A stretch of 64,000 nt of DNA from Janibacter indicus (GCF_900176385.1 NZ_FWXN01000002.1:301020-365019), one strand, 5' to 3'. Counted from the first letter of the stretch, positions 15,601-23,577 are shown. The notes: generated from the letters alone by a model not told the origin. Program-made: numbers and translations.

Positions 15601-17411
15601 AACGGCAGCTGCCGATCACGGTCATCGTCGGCAACCCGCCCTACTCCTCCGGGCAAGACTCGGCCAACGACGACAACGCCAACGAGAAGTACCCCGCCCT
15701 CGATGCAGCCATCCGGGACACCTACGCCGCCCGCTCGACCGCGACGAACAAGAACAGCCTCTACGACTCCTACATCCGCGCCATCAAATGGGCCTCCCTG
15801 CGGATCAAGGACCGAGGCGTCATCGCCTACGTCACCAACGGCGGCTGGCTCGACTCCAACACCGCCGACGGCATGCGACTGACCCTCGCCCAAGAGTTCA
15901 GCGACATCTACATCCTGAATCTGCGCGGTGACCAGAAAGGCGATTGGCAACGCGAAGGAGGCAAGATCTTCGATCAAGGCAGCACGACTGCGGTTGCTGT
16001 CGCCATCCTTGTGAAGGATCCCCGCCCTTCGAGTGAGGCCCCGAATATCACCTTCGTCGACATCGGCGAATTCTTGGACCGCGGAGAGAAGCTGGACAAG
16101 GTCGCACGTGCCGGGACCTACTCTGGTCTCGATTCGCGAAAGATTGTGGCCAACGAGTACGGCGACTGGTTGAGCCACCGAACCTCTCGGTTCCAGTCGT
16201 TCCTCCCACTGTCCGGGTCCGGGGACGAACCCGGCGTATTTGGTCGTGTCGGTCCCGGAGTCCAGTCGAATCGGGATGTCTGGGTGTACGGATCATCGGC
16301 GTTGGGCCTGTCAAATAACATGCGTACCGCGGTCTCGGCCTATCAGCAGTCCCTCCACGATGGTCAACGCGTCCTGGACACCAAGAGGATCAAGTGGTCG
16401 TCCTCGCTGGAACAGCGATTTGTTCGGGGCGAGCAGATCCTGGCTTCAGACGAGACCCCCTTCCCAGCCGCCTACCGACCTTTCGAACGACGGTTGCGCT
16501 ACCCAGATCGTAGGTGGATCCATCGCCCTGGGCTTGGTCCGTGGGCGTTTCCCACGCCGCGAGCATCGAACCGCTGCATTGCCGTGGCGGGTGTGTCATC
16601 CCACGCCCCCTTCTCAGTACTGATGACCGGTCATGAGCCGAACCAGCACGTCATCGACACCACCCAAGGGTTTCCTCGCTGGCGTTACGAGGCATCTGCT
16701 GACCGCGGAAACCAACTGGCCATTGAGGACGTCACCCGCGAAACGGTTGACGGTCACCAAAGAATTGACAACGTTACTGACGAGATCTGGCTCTACTTCG
16801 TGCGCGCCTACGGCGAATCCTTCACGAAGGACGACGTCTTCTCCTACGTATATGGACTACTCCACTCGCCCGACTACCGGGAGACGTACGCGGCCGACCT
16901 GAAGAAGTCCCTCCCGCGGATCCCGCTCGTGATGGATGCTGGTCCCTTTGTCGAAGCCGGAGGCAAGCTCTCCGAACTCCACCTCTCCTACGAGTCCGTT
17001 GCGCCCTACGCCCTCAACGGACTCGACACGGACCCCGGCCCATCGGACCCGTACGAGTTCTTCCGGGTCGAGAAGATGAGGTTCGCCAAGGTCCTTGACC
17101 CTGAGACGAACAAGAAGGTCGCGGACCGTTCGACGATCGTCTACAACGACCGCATCACGCTCTCGGGGATCCCGGAGCAGGCGTACCGGTACATGCTTGG
17201 GTCGCGCTCGGCGATCGAGTGGGTGATGGACCGCTACCAGGTGAAGACCGACAAGTCGTCGGGCATTGTCAACGACCCGAACGACTGGTCGCGTGAGGTC
17301 GAGGACCCGCGCTACATCGTTGACCTGCTCGCCCGGATCGTCACAGTGAGCCTGGAGACGATGAAGATCGTGGATGCGCTGCCGGCGCTGGAGATCAGGG
17401 ATCAGCAGTGA
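12618..17411 (+). CDS. Type ISP-like single-chain restriction-modification enzyme
   Basis: 1597 residues, close to LlaGI/LlaBIII (about 1570). Domains in order: an Mrr-like PD-(D/E)xK nuclease (E27, D65 in HGIDIVAK, then QAK at 80-82); an SF2 helicase-translocase (Walker A MACGTGKTF near 194, ICDEAH near 323, MTATPRL, and QSVGRVMRK); a coupler; a gamma-type N6-adenine methylase (DGFTGTGTFM near 892-901, NPPY near 1006); and a C-terminal target-recognition region (about 1200-1590). All key motifs look intact. The family methylates one strand of its site and destroys unmodified DNA after translocation. The GTG start has GGAAGGGG 8 bases upstream. The last third is less GC-rich. It overlaps the next gene by 4 bases (GTGA). 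Confidence 0.92.
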   Translation: MSVTLEDLLDKIWFGAQNTVEKGSSFEHLIASYLRTAPEFADRFEDVYLWQDWPERGGQADHGIDIVAKDIHTGGWCAVQAKFYDPQSHINKTDIDTFLSAASNKAFTSKLFVSTTTSWGPTAKHVLDAAEVTRIGLSDLLESKVDWESIDWSSPLPEVLPTSGKKTPRPHQREALKQVRAGFTEHDRGQLLMACGTGKTFTSLKAAEEVATSRKGESTTVLFLVPSIQLLNQTLREWKQESEIPFRAFAVCSDVKVGRHSTSEDMSVHDLVVPATTDTTALASQIAARGEDDKFTVVFSTYQSIDVVAQAQAAGMPDFDLIICDEAHRTTGVTLADQDESPFVRVHDQGFIRGTKRLYMTATPRLFNPETKDKAKGADAVLASMDDEAVFGPVFHRLGFGEAVERDLLTDYKVLVLTVDEDYVARNFQTEMAAAGELPLGDAAKIIGCWNGLAKQFGDIDDDERALVGVQPMRRAVAFSHSIKASKSITNAFPDIVERHISAEPVASGVQPEEIEDALRVDVHHVDGTMNALQRGQELAWLKDGAPEDENTCRILSNARCLSEGVDVPALDAVLFLTPRGSQVDVVQSVGRVMRKAEGKKLGYIILPVVVPAGASPESALADNKRFQVVWQVLQALRAHDDRFNAMVNQIELNKKRPKGLGIGHVSDRPADDDADTQLELSFDIEGWRDAIYARIVKKVGERRYWETWAKDIAKIAQQHITRITALLADRDSNAAKEFDAFLEGLRGNLNDGITQTDAIEMLAQHLITRPVFEALFAGYDFAHSNPVAQTMERMLEVLDEHSLDDENAALEKFYDSVRARVEGIDNAEGRQRIIVELYDKFFATAFKRTVDKLGIVYTPVEIVDFILNSADELLRQHFGQGLTDEGVHILDGFTGTGTFMTRLLQSGLIEPHDLARKYANELHANEMLLLAYYIAAVNIETTYQDLRRGDLSDGQAEYEPFEGLVLTDTFQSYEDGDEDDLGVFPVNNERINRQRQLPITVIVGNPPYSSGQDSANDDNANEKYPALDAAIRDTYAARSTATNKNSLYDSYIRAIKWASLRIKDRGVIAYVTNGGWLDSNTADGMRLTLAQEFSDIYILNLRGDQKGDWQREGGKIFDQGSTTAVAVAILVKDPRPSSEAPNITFVDIGEFLDRGEKLDKVARAGTYSGLDSRKIVANEYGDWLSHRTSRFQSFLPLSGSGDEPGVFGRVGPGVQSNRDVWVYGSSALGLSNNMRTAVSAYQQSLHDGQRVLDTKRIKWSSSLEQRFVRGEQILASDETPFPAAYRPFERRLRYPDRRWIHRPGLGPWAFPTPRASNRCIAVAGVSSHAPFSVLMTGHEPNQHVIDTTQGFPRWRYEASADRGNQLAIEDVTRETVDGHQRIDNVTDEIWLYFVRAYGESFTKDDVFSYVYGLLHSPDYRETYAADLKKSLPRIPLVMDAGPFVEAGGKLSELHLSYESVAPYALNGLDTDPGPSDPYEFFRVEKMRFAKVLDPETNKKVADRSTIVYNDRITLSGIPEQAYRYMLGSRSAIEWVMDRYQVKTDKSSGIVNDPNDWSREVEDPRYIVDLLARIVTVSLETMKIVDALPALEIRDQQ

Positions 17412-17869
17412 CCGGGGAGCAACACTGCGACCTGTGCAACCTCCCCTTCGCGCAGTGCGCGCACGGGCTGGCTCGTCGGCAGCGGCGCGCGGAAGCCAAG
17501 GCCAAGAAGACAGCGCAGAAGGCGCAGAAGAGCCAGCCAGCGAAGCCCGTGTCACAGCGCTTGGTCTCCCAGAAGCAGCGAGAGCAATTGCCCGAGGTGC
17601 TGCAAGGGGTGCCCGTTGTCGCGGCACAGCCGGCTGCGTCGAAGATCCGGCGCAAGTGCGCGACGTGCGGGCGACGGTCCCGCTTCGGGCGGTACAGCGT
17701 GTGCGCGACGTGTCTTCGGGCTCAGGGCGGTCGGGAGTGCACGCGCTGCGGTCGTCTCTTTCGTCCGCCGGCTGGATCGAAGGCAGCCAAGCGTTGCGGC
17801 ACTTGTTCGGGCAAGCGTGCCTACACGGTCACGACGATGGGCGCCCCAGGCTTGGGCAGGCGAGCCTGA
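17408..17869 (+). CDS. Cys-rich zinc-binding protein coupled to the ISP enzyme
   Basis: 153 residues. Its GTG overlaps the TGA of the restriction enzyme (GTGA), so translation is coupled. It has an N-terminal C-x2-C (HCDLCNLPFAQCAH), a long Lys/Arg/Ala helix (about 22-60) and a C-terminal set of C-x2-C knuckles (CATCGRRSRFG, CATC, CTRCGRLF, CGTC), consistent with one or two zinc ribbons. The family is not recognised. By position it may assist or control the R-M enzyme or the following EVE-DUF3883 protein. Confidence 0.6.
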   Translation: MTGEQHCDLCNLPFAQCAHGLARRQRRAEAKAKKTAQKAQKSQPAKPVSQRLVSQKQREQLPEVLQGVPVVAAQPAASKIRRKCATCGRRSRFGRYSVCATCLRAQGGRECTRCGRLFRPPAGSKAAKRCGTCSGKRAYTVTTMGAPGLGRRA

Positions 17870-17908
17870 CGGCCGGATCTGACCGAGATCAGAGACAAAG
17901 GAGTTTCG

Positions 17909-19180
17909 ATGGCCATCAACTTCAAGCTGCTACCTCGCGGTGAAGTGCCCATCTACGCGAACGACTCGCTAGGGCGAACTTGGGCGGGCTGGGACGACAA
18001 CGTGACCTTGCAGGGCACTTGGCACGTCAACAGGGGGCAGTGGAATGTCAGCGCGGAGCGCCTCGCGCGGGAGAACTACGCAACGATGTCGTTCGAAGGC
18101 ACAGTGCGCTTGGTCGCCCGGCTGGACGGGTTCACCACGGATGAGGACGGCCTGAAGATTCTGCATGGGCAGGTCCTGCCCGCCACCCACCCGGTGAGCA
18201 AGGAGCTGATGGGGCGGACGGTGCCAAGCGGGCGGAACCCGGTTTCCTACTTCGACACCAGCGAGCTCGAGGTCACTGAGCCTGAGCCAGGCAATGCAGT
18301 CCTGCTGACAATGAATCCGGCGCTCTACGATTTCTACGCCTTGGAGGCGCGGGAAGCGCAGGCGGCGATCTCGTTGGGGCAGCCTGCACCTGGCCGATGG
18401 TCGGTGGCCAAGCGGGTTCAGGGGATTGGTCCCGGCGACACCGTGTACATGCTCAAGCAGGGGGAGGAGCCGCGAGGGATCGTCGCCTCGGGCACGGTCA
18501 CGAGCGAGATCTTCGTCGACGACCACTGGGACCCAGAGGTACCCGGAGAACTCAGCTACGTGGAGGTGTCGTGGACTGCGGTCGTCGACGAGGACGCGCC
18601 CCTACCGCTGGAGAGCCTGAAGGAGGTGTTCCCGCAGCAGCATTGGACTCCTCAGTCCAGTGGTCAGGGCGTTCGTCCTGAGGTGGTGTCTGGCCTCGCC
18701 GCGATGTGGGCCGAGTTCGTGGGCCGTGCTGTCGACAATGGCGTAGCGCCGTCGCCCGCTGGGGGGCGCGGCCAGGGGCGTGTGGTCGACGCCAGATTGC
18801 GAAAGCAGATCGAGGACGCGGCCCAAGACCGACTCATGAGGTACTACCGGGACCTTGGTTGGGATGTTCGCGACGTCCGCTACACGGAGCCGTACGACGC
18901 TCTAGCTACGAAGGGCGAGACCACGCGCTACCTCGAGGCCAAGGGCACCATGGGCAGCGCTGACACGGTCATCGTCACGCGCAATGAAGTTGCGCACGCT
19001 CGGAGTCACCCGGATGCGTGCATCTTGGGCATCCTGACGTTCCTCCAGCTGGACGAGAACGGCGACATCGACCCCGAGTCGGGTGATTTCTTCATCGGCC
19101 CCTTCGACCCGGACGCAGGTGAACTCACTCCGATCTCCTACGACTTCGCCCCCGCGTGGGACAACTTCACCCCGCTGTAG
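17909..19180 (+). CDS. EVE-like / DUF3883 protein (modified-DNA-dependent nuclease candidate)
   Basis: 423 residues; AAAGGAG precedes the ATG. The middle (about 130-240) reads like an EVE/PUA-type base-sensing domain: LLTMNPALYDF, RWSVAKRVQGIGPGDTVYML, EEPRGIVASGTV, then DDHWDPE. The C-terminal 120 residues match DUF3883, with QDRLMRYYRDLGWDVRDV and a PD-(D/E)xK-like set: D329 (EPYDAL) then E346-x-K348 (YLEAKGT). EVE domains read modified cytosine and pair with nucleases in restriction systems (family knowledge). Recognition of modified phage DNA is inference. The gene follows the ISP operon, and the N-terminal 120 residues are unassigned. Confidence 0.7.
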   Translation: MAINFKLLPRGEVPIYANDSLGRTWAGWDDNVTLQGTWHVNRGQWNVSAERLARENYATMSFEGTVRLVARLDGFTTDEDGLKILHGQVLPATHPVSKELMGRTVPSGRNPVSYFDTSELEVTEPEPGNAVLLTMNPALYDFYALEAREAQAAISLGQPAPGRWSVAKRVQGIGPGDTVYMLKQGEEPRGIVASGTVTSEIFVDDHWDPEVPGELSYVEVSWTAVVDEDAPLPLESLKEVFPQQHWTPQSSGQGVRPEVVSGLAAMWAEFVGRAVDNGVAPSPAGGRGQGRVVDARLRKQIEDAAQDRLMRYYRDLGWDVRDVRYTEPYDALATKGETTRYLEAKGTMGSADTVIVTRNEVAHARSHPDACILGILTFLQLDENGDIDPESGDFFIGPFDPDAGELTPISYDFAPAWDNFTPL

Positions 19181-19227
19181 GTCTCTCACCACTGACGCGC
19201 TGGAGGGTCGTCAGCATCCTCCCTGGC

Positions 19228-19674
19228 ATGAGTGACACACACGCTGCGCCACGTGGTCCCTTCGAACCGAGCCCTGTGCCGTCTGACCGAGACCTTCTGC
19301 CCGGGGAGTTGCCGTTCACCGCGTGGGGACAGCACGCGAATGGGACTCTGGACCTCCGTGTCTTCGACCAAGGCATCTGGTGGGTTGACGCGCAACAGCG
19401 TCCGCATCGAATCGCCGAGATGTCGTTGGAGTACCTGCGGAACGTATTGGCCGATCTTGAGGAGGCTGCGGAACGCCTCCACCTCGCCATCGTGCGCAAG
19501 GAGGTGCTCGAAGACATGGCCGCCCTGTTGTCCGGGCGTATCCCGGGCAATACGGTTGCTGAGGCCTTCGGCGCGACCGCAGTCGCCGACGTCTCGCCCG
19601 CGGTGTGGTTGGCGAGCACCCCGCTGGTCCGCGCAGTACACGCAGCGCTCGCCCAAGGCATCGTCGGCGATTGA
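19228..19674 (+). CDS. Hypothetical protein (cargo)
   Basis: 148 residues from the ATG at 19228. A central segment (WWVDAQQRPHRIAEMSLEYLRNVLADLEE) looks like a short sheet followed by helices, and the C-terminal half is Ala-rich helical. No motif or family recognised. It lies 47 bp after the EVE-DUF3883 gene and before the large NTPase. Confidence 0.5.
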   Translation: MSDTHAAPRGPFEPSPVPSDRDLLPGELPFTAWGQHANGTLDLRVFDQGIWWVDAQQRPHRIAEMSLEYLRNVLADLEEAAERLHLAIVRKEVLEDMAALLSGRIPGNTVAEAFGATAVADVSPAVWLASTPLVRAVHAALAQGIVGD

Positions 19675-19843
19675 GCGGGCGACCTGGACGGTCCGTGCTC
19701 ACAGAGGCTGGCGTTCACGTTCGGCATAGGAAAGTAGGTTCGCCGGGTGGTCGGACCAGCGGGCCCTCAGCCGGGCCGCCCACGTTGTCGTTGCTCCGTG
19801 CTATTTCTTGAGCAGACGGTGGCGAATCAGTCGAGGAGGAGAC

Positions 19844-19909
19844 ATGGGAGCGTCAGCGATGTTGTTCTTCTCCCACGACACGGACGCTCTTCGAGAGGGA
19901 AGCACGTGA
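19844..19909 (+). CDS. Possible 21-codon leader ORF coupled to the STAND NTPase
   Basis: ATG at 19844 follows an excellent ribosome site (GAGGAGGAGAC). The ORF encodes 21 residues (starting MGASAMLFFSH) and its TGA overlaps the GTG start of the large NTPase as GTGA. A strong site on a short ORF that ends exactly at the next start suggests translational coupling or a regulatory leader. No composition bias (His, Trp runs) points to attenuation. The alternative is that it is chance. Confidence 0.45.
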   Translation: MGASAMLFFSHDTDALREGST

Positions 19910-22900
19910 ACCTGATCGATCGGATCCAGAGCCGTCTGGACGACGACGGGCATCGCCTTCAATCCGGTGATTTCGAAGACTGCGCGACGGAACTGATCGG
20001 GCGGTTGTACCCGGGGCTGGCCCCAATTCCAGGCGGGACGGACCACGGGCTCGATGCTGAGCTCGTCAGACCCAACGGGCACGTGCTCGGGCTCGTGGTC
20101 ACGTCGTCCCGCAGTTGGGACGGAGCCAAGAAGAGTCTGCGTGGCAGCCTGAAGTCCGCGCGGGAACATGGCCGCAAGTTGGAACACGTGATGGTGGCCA
20201 ATCTCGCGGAGGTCAACCAGACCAAGCGCCTTCAACTGGCCAAGATCGCCAACGAGTTCGACTGCGACTTGATGCAGGTCTTCGACCGTGCATGGTTCGC
20301 GAATGAGTTTCTCAGGAGCCCGGACTGGCGACTGAAGGTCTTGGGCATCTCAGGAGGGTTCTCCAGCTTCTCTCGGACGGCCCGCGGTGCGCGCCCCGAG
20401 GAGACGCAACTCTCGACCATCGGTCGCGACGAACTTCTCGCCACGGCGGCGGCCACTGATCACGACCTTGTCATCTGGGGCGTCCCGGGCGCGGGAAAGA
20501 GCCACGTCGCCGGGAAGTTGCCCGGTGCGCTCTTCCTCGCTGAGCATGCTCTGCCCGAGCAGCTGGTGGATGACCTAATCTCAACGACCCCGGACGTCGT
20601 CGTGGTTGATGACGCGGGCGCGCGGGCTGCCGATGTCCAGCGGCTCTGGGGCGCCCGCGAGGCGGAGAACCTCGACTTTCGCATTGTGGCCACGTGTTGG
20701 CCACACGAGGTTGGAGCAGTTGGCGACGCACTGCCTGGCGCCACCAGTTGCGAGGTCGATCTCTTGACGCGCGAAGAACTCGGAGCAATTCTGCGGGAAC
20801 GAGGTGTGACCCGTACCGCGGTTCTGGCGCACATTCTCGATCAGGCGCAGGGCCGTCCTGCGTGGGCTATCAACCTCGCGGACCTCCTCGTGGACCGTCG
20901 GGACTGGCAATCCGTGTGGTCAGGTCGAGCCCTCCGCCAGCAAATTCTTTCATTTCTGCGGCGATCTAACGCTGAAGATGAGGCAATTCACCTGCTGGCT
21001 ACTGTCGCGCTCGCAGGTGGGGTCAACGAACGTCAAATGCGCGAGTTGGGCAAGTTGTTTGAGCTGACCCCCACTCGGCGCGCAGGGTTGACTCGTTCGG
21101 TGGCCATCGCCGGACTTCTGGATGTGCAACGCCGGTCCACGTGGGAGGGTGATGGGCCTACGGTGGAGGAGTTCTACCGAGTGGTACCGCCAGTTGTCGC
21201 GGCCAGTATTGCTTCTGACGTCTACTTTGCTGCCAGCGCGCCTGCGATCTCGATCAGGGACATCAAGGAGGCGCTACCTGAGCTCTCGCCGCACGTAGTG
21301 CAGTCTCAGATTCATGCCGCTCTGCTTGGGGCGGACGAGCCACTGATCCCGACTGAGGTCGAGTTCATCTCGGCGCTCGAAGGCACCAGTGAGAGTTCTG
21401 AGCGAATGGAATTGCTCAGAACCTACGCCCTTATTGGGCCTCGCTACGCCAATATCGTCGACGGCCATCTTGCGAAGGGCGTAGCTAGCGCCGTGGCGAC
21501 CGGTCAGGCAGCAATTGCCTTAAGCCAGCTAGTGGAGCTTGCTCATAGGACGGCGGAGGCGCTCCAGCGAGACGACAACACCTCTACAGGGCAACTGTTC
21601 GAGGCGTTTGTGCTTGTCATCGGGCAGGGGTGGGACTGTAGCGCTGCGGTGAAGGCTCTGGTCGAGGGAGTCCGTGCTGCCCCTCCCGGTGAATGGCCGT
21701 CTCCCGACCCCATCACGAGGCTTGCGATGGCCATCTCGGGCCCGCAGTGCTCGGAGCTCCCACGACAGGTGTGGCTCGAGTTGGCTGTTGAAATCCTTAC
21801 CCCTACCGTCGACGGGAACTACAAGGACCCTGAGTCGAGCGCTCGATGGGTATTGCAGTCCTTCACCTGGCCCGCGCATGTGTTGACCGAGTTGTTTGAT
21901 CTCCTCCGTACCAGCCTGGCCGGGCGCGCTGAGCAGGCGGACGTCACTCAACTGCGGCAACTCATCATGCTTCTTGAGAAGTTCGTTGGTCTTGCTGCGG
22001 GGCGTCAGCTTCCATTCGGGGGCCTGCCCACGGAGGAACAGAGGTCCGCGGGGGCCGAGATCGCACGCGCCCTAGCTGCCGATGTCGGTCGTCAGATCTC
22101 GACGCCGGGTCTTCGAACCGTATTCAACCGCGCAGTGGGCGAGGTGGCGGCGCCACTGAATGAACCGGACGACCTGTTCCGCGCGCTGACCCGCGAGCAT
22201 GACTTCGGCTGCGGCTGGGAAGAAGACCAACGCCGGCACGCGGAGTCCGTCGATGCCGCGCTCGCTGCCTACCTGGTCAGGCCAGCTGAGACCCTTATGG
22301 CCTGGCTTGAAGGACATCAGCAAGACCTCTCCATGGTTTCGGGCGCGGCCGCGCTGCATCTGGTGTTTGCCCGCCTCGCTGCGGAGCCCAACCCAACGGA
22401 GTGGTTGCGGGCGGCGCTAGACCACGGTCTTGGTCGTGTGGCAGGGCCTGTGATTCGCAAGTGCCTCGATTTGGGTCTCATGACTGAAGCGCTGTCGCGG
22501 CGGATGTTGGCAGACCGAGGCGCCCGAACCGCGTTCGTGCCCGCGGTCATCGCAGACTGTCACGACCAGAGCCTCGTCGACATGGTCGTCGAGGATTTGT
22601 CGGGGGAGGACCTCGCCAGCCTTGAGTGGGGGGCACCCCTCGGAAATGCGGGCGCATCTACGCTGGCCCTCTTGTTTCAGCACCCGAGCCCTCAGGTGCG
22701 GAGTGGAACCGCAGTGCTCTGGGCGGCAGATCGTTTGATGGGGCGGAAGGACGCCGTCCTTGACGCAGAGTGGGCTGAGGCGATGGAAGCCTTGGACGTT
22801 GATCAGGACGCGCCACACAACTGGGCCCAGAACGAAGCTCTAAAGGCGCTGGCAAGAGTTGCTCCAGAATCCTTCATGGACCTGATGGTTCGCCACGTAG

Positions 22901-23403
22901 TGTCACCGGACAGCATGGGGTCCTACGATGTTTGGAAGGACTCCGCCGCGGAACTCTCGGTCCATAACCGGCAAGCTGTATGGAGAAGGGTCCGCGACTC
23001 GCCACGCGCGGCGAACGCGTTCTGGGTGCTTGCATGCGACGACACGGATTGGATCTCCAAGGAAGTGGCTGAGCCTGGCTTCCCCCTCAGCGTGGGCCAA
23101 CTCCTGCATGCGATGCAGTTTCAGTTCCACGTGCGTCTTCCATTGTCCGACTTGGCACGCGCCCTGCGACCCATGGGATGGACTCCTGATGATCTCCTCT
23201 GGACCCTGGAGGTCGGCACGGGCACCGGAACGGAGTACGAGCGACTTGCGGCGCACCTTGAGACATGTGCCCAGCTGGCGGCGTCGTCCGACGCCGACTT
23301 GGCCGCACTGGGCGCGCGCGGCGTTGAGAGGTACCAGCCTCGAGTGGATAAGGCGCGAGCTGCCGCGCGTCGGGCAGCCGTGCGCGGCGAGTTGGGGCCG
23401 TGA
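19906..23403 (+). CDS. Large STAND-type NTPase with N-terminal nuclease-like domain (Avs-like candidate)
   Basis: 1165 residues from the GTG at 19906 (GAGAGGG upstream). Residues about 1-130 resemble a Mrr/PD-(D/E)xK fold: E24 in SGDFEDCATELIGRLYPG, D50 in GGTDHGLDAEL, then a strand LGLVVTSS where E/Q-x-K is expected, so the active site is divergent. An NTPase follows with Walker A GVPGAGKS (192-199) and Walker B VVVVDDAG (about 229-236), then winged-helix-like segments. The last 700 residues are helical, repeat-like (for example HPSPQVRSGTAVLWAADRL). Effector-STAND-repeat order is that of Avs-type antiviral sensors. Function is inference. GC is lower than in neighbours. It is the last cargo gene, 143 bp from the right end. 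Confidence 0.6.
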   Translation: MNLIDRIQSRLDDDGHRLQSGDFEDCATELIGRLYPGLAPIPGGTDHGLDAELVRPNGHVLGLVVTSSRSWDGAKKSLRGSLKSAREHGRKLEHVMVANLAEVNQTKRLQLAKIANEFDCDLMQVFDRAWFANEFLRSPDWRLKVLGISGGFSSFSRTARGARPEETQLSTIGRDELLATAAATDHDLVIWGVPGAGKSHVAGKLPGALFLAEHALPEQLVDDLISTTPDVVVVDDAGARAADVQRLWGAREAENLDFRIVATCWPHEVGAVGDALPGATSCEVDLLTREELGAILRERGVTRTAVLAHILDQAQGRPAWAINLADLLVDRRDWQSVWSGRALRQQILSFLRRSNAEDEAIHLLATVALAGGVNERQMRELGKLFELTPTRRAGLTRSVAIAGLLDVQRRSTWEGDGPTVEEFYRVVPPVVAASIASDVYFAASAPAISIRDIKEALPELSPHVVQSQIHAALLGADEPLIPTEVEFISALEGTSESSERMELLRTYALIGPRYANIVDGHLAKGVASAVATGQAAIALSQLVELAHRTAEALQRDDNTSTGQLFEAFVLVIGQGWDCSAAVKALVEGVRAAPPGEWPSPDPITRLAMAISGPQCSELPRQVWLELAVEILTPTVDGNYKDPESSARWVLQSFTWPAHVLTELFDLLRTSLAGRAEQADVTQLRQLIMLLEKFVGLAAGRQLPFGGLPTEEQRSAGAEIARALAADVGRQISTPGLRTVFNRAVGEVAAPLNEPDDLFRALTREHDFGCGWEEDQRRHAESVDAALAAYLVRPAETLMAWLEGHQQDLSMVSGAAALHLVFARLAAEPNPTEWLRAALDHGLGRVAGPVIRKCLDLGLMTEALSRRMLADRGARTAFVPAVIADCHDQSLVDMVVEDLSGEDLASLEWGAPLGNAGASTLALLFQHPSPQVRSGTAVLWAADRLMGRKDAVLDAEWAEAMEALDVDQDAPHNWAQNEALKALARVAPESFMDLMVRHVVSPDSMGSYDVWKDSAAELSVHNRQAVWRRVRDSPRAANAFWVLACDDTDWISKEVAEPGFPLSVGQLLHAMQFQFHVRLPLSDLARALRPMGWTPDDLLWTLEVGTGTGTEYERLAAHLETCAQLAASSDADLAALGARGVERYQPRVDKARAAARRAAVRGELGP

Positions 23404-23546
23404 CCTACCACGCCGACCTATCGACACTCGCACGCCGCCACGAAGCTGAGGCACTGTAGGGCTCCCCGCATGCATGTGAAGAAGTTGCACCGTGCGTGTG
23501 AAGGGTGCGACGGGCACAGATTGGAAGCCTGGAAAGCTAGGGTCGG
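23404..23546. other. Non-coding spacer before the right transposon end
   Basis: No gene is seen. A loose tandem repeat occurs (GCATGTGAAG... / GCGTGTGAAGGGTGC near 23468-23515). TGTGCCCG on the reverse strand near 23511-23518 is weakly like the TGTTGCCCG end motif. Confidence 0.4.
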
Positions 23547-23567
23547 CGCGAATTAGGGCAACACCCC
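23547..23567 (-). repeat. Right terminal inverted repeat
   Basis: Reads CGCGAATTAGGGCAACACCCC in two blocks: CGCGAATT then GGGCAACACCCC. Its reverse complement matches the left end at 19 of 21 bases. Confidence 0.85.
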
Positions 23568-23572
23568 TCAGC
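23568..23572. repeat. Target site duplication, right copy (TCAGC)
   Basis: Identical to 7081-7085 and directly adjacent to the terminal repeat. Confidence 0.85.
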
Positions 23573-23577
23573 AGTTT

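Larger units (their letters stand above)
7086..23567. mobile_element. 16.5-kb transposon with DDE transposase, two recombinase-like proteins and a defence cargo
   Basis: The ends are 21-bp inverted repeats matching at 19 of 21 positions (GGGGTGTTGCCC, then AATT, then GCG), flanked by perfect 5-bp TCAGC duplications. The left end abuts tRNA-Gly(CCC). The right end abuts a hairpin with GGCTTTT, which is evidently the displaced tRNA terminator, so removing the element rejoins a normal tRNA-terminator unit. Three minus-strand genes at the left end (7210-10928) form the mobility module. The plus-strand genes from 11018 to 23403 are cargo. Parts of the cargo (about 20900-22500) have visibly lower GC than the backbone. 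GGGG ends and a 5-bp duplication are shared with Tn3 elements, but no Tn3-type transposase or resolvase is present. Confidence 0.85.

Noticed and set aside
12594..16178. Very long minus-strand open frame (1194 codons) opposite the Type ISP gene
   Set aside because: It mirrors the codon structure of the restriction enzyme, has no recognisable domain and no ribosome site; the plus-strand protein has all motifs.
7086..23567. Assignment of the element to Tn3 or Tn7 families
   Set aside because: GGGG ends and a 5-bp duplication fit Tn3, and tRNA-adjacent insertion fits Tn7. The transposase is neither type, no resolvase or TnsC-like ATPase is present in the mobility operon, and Tn7 ends read TGT.
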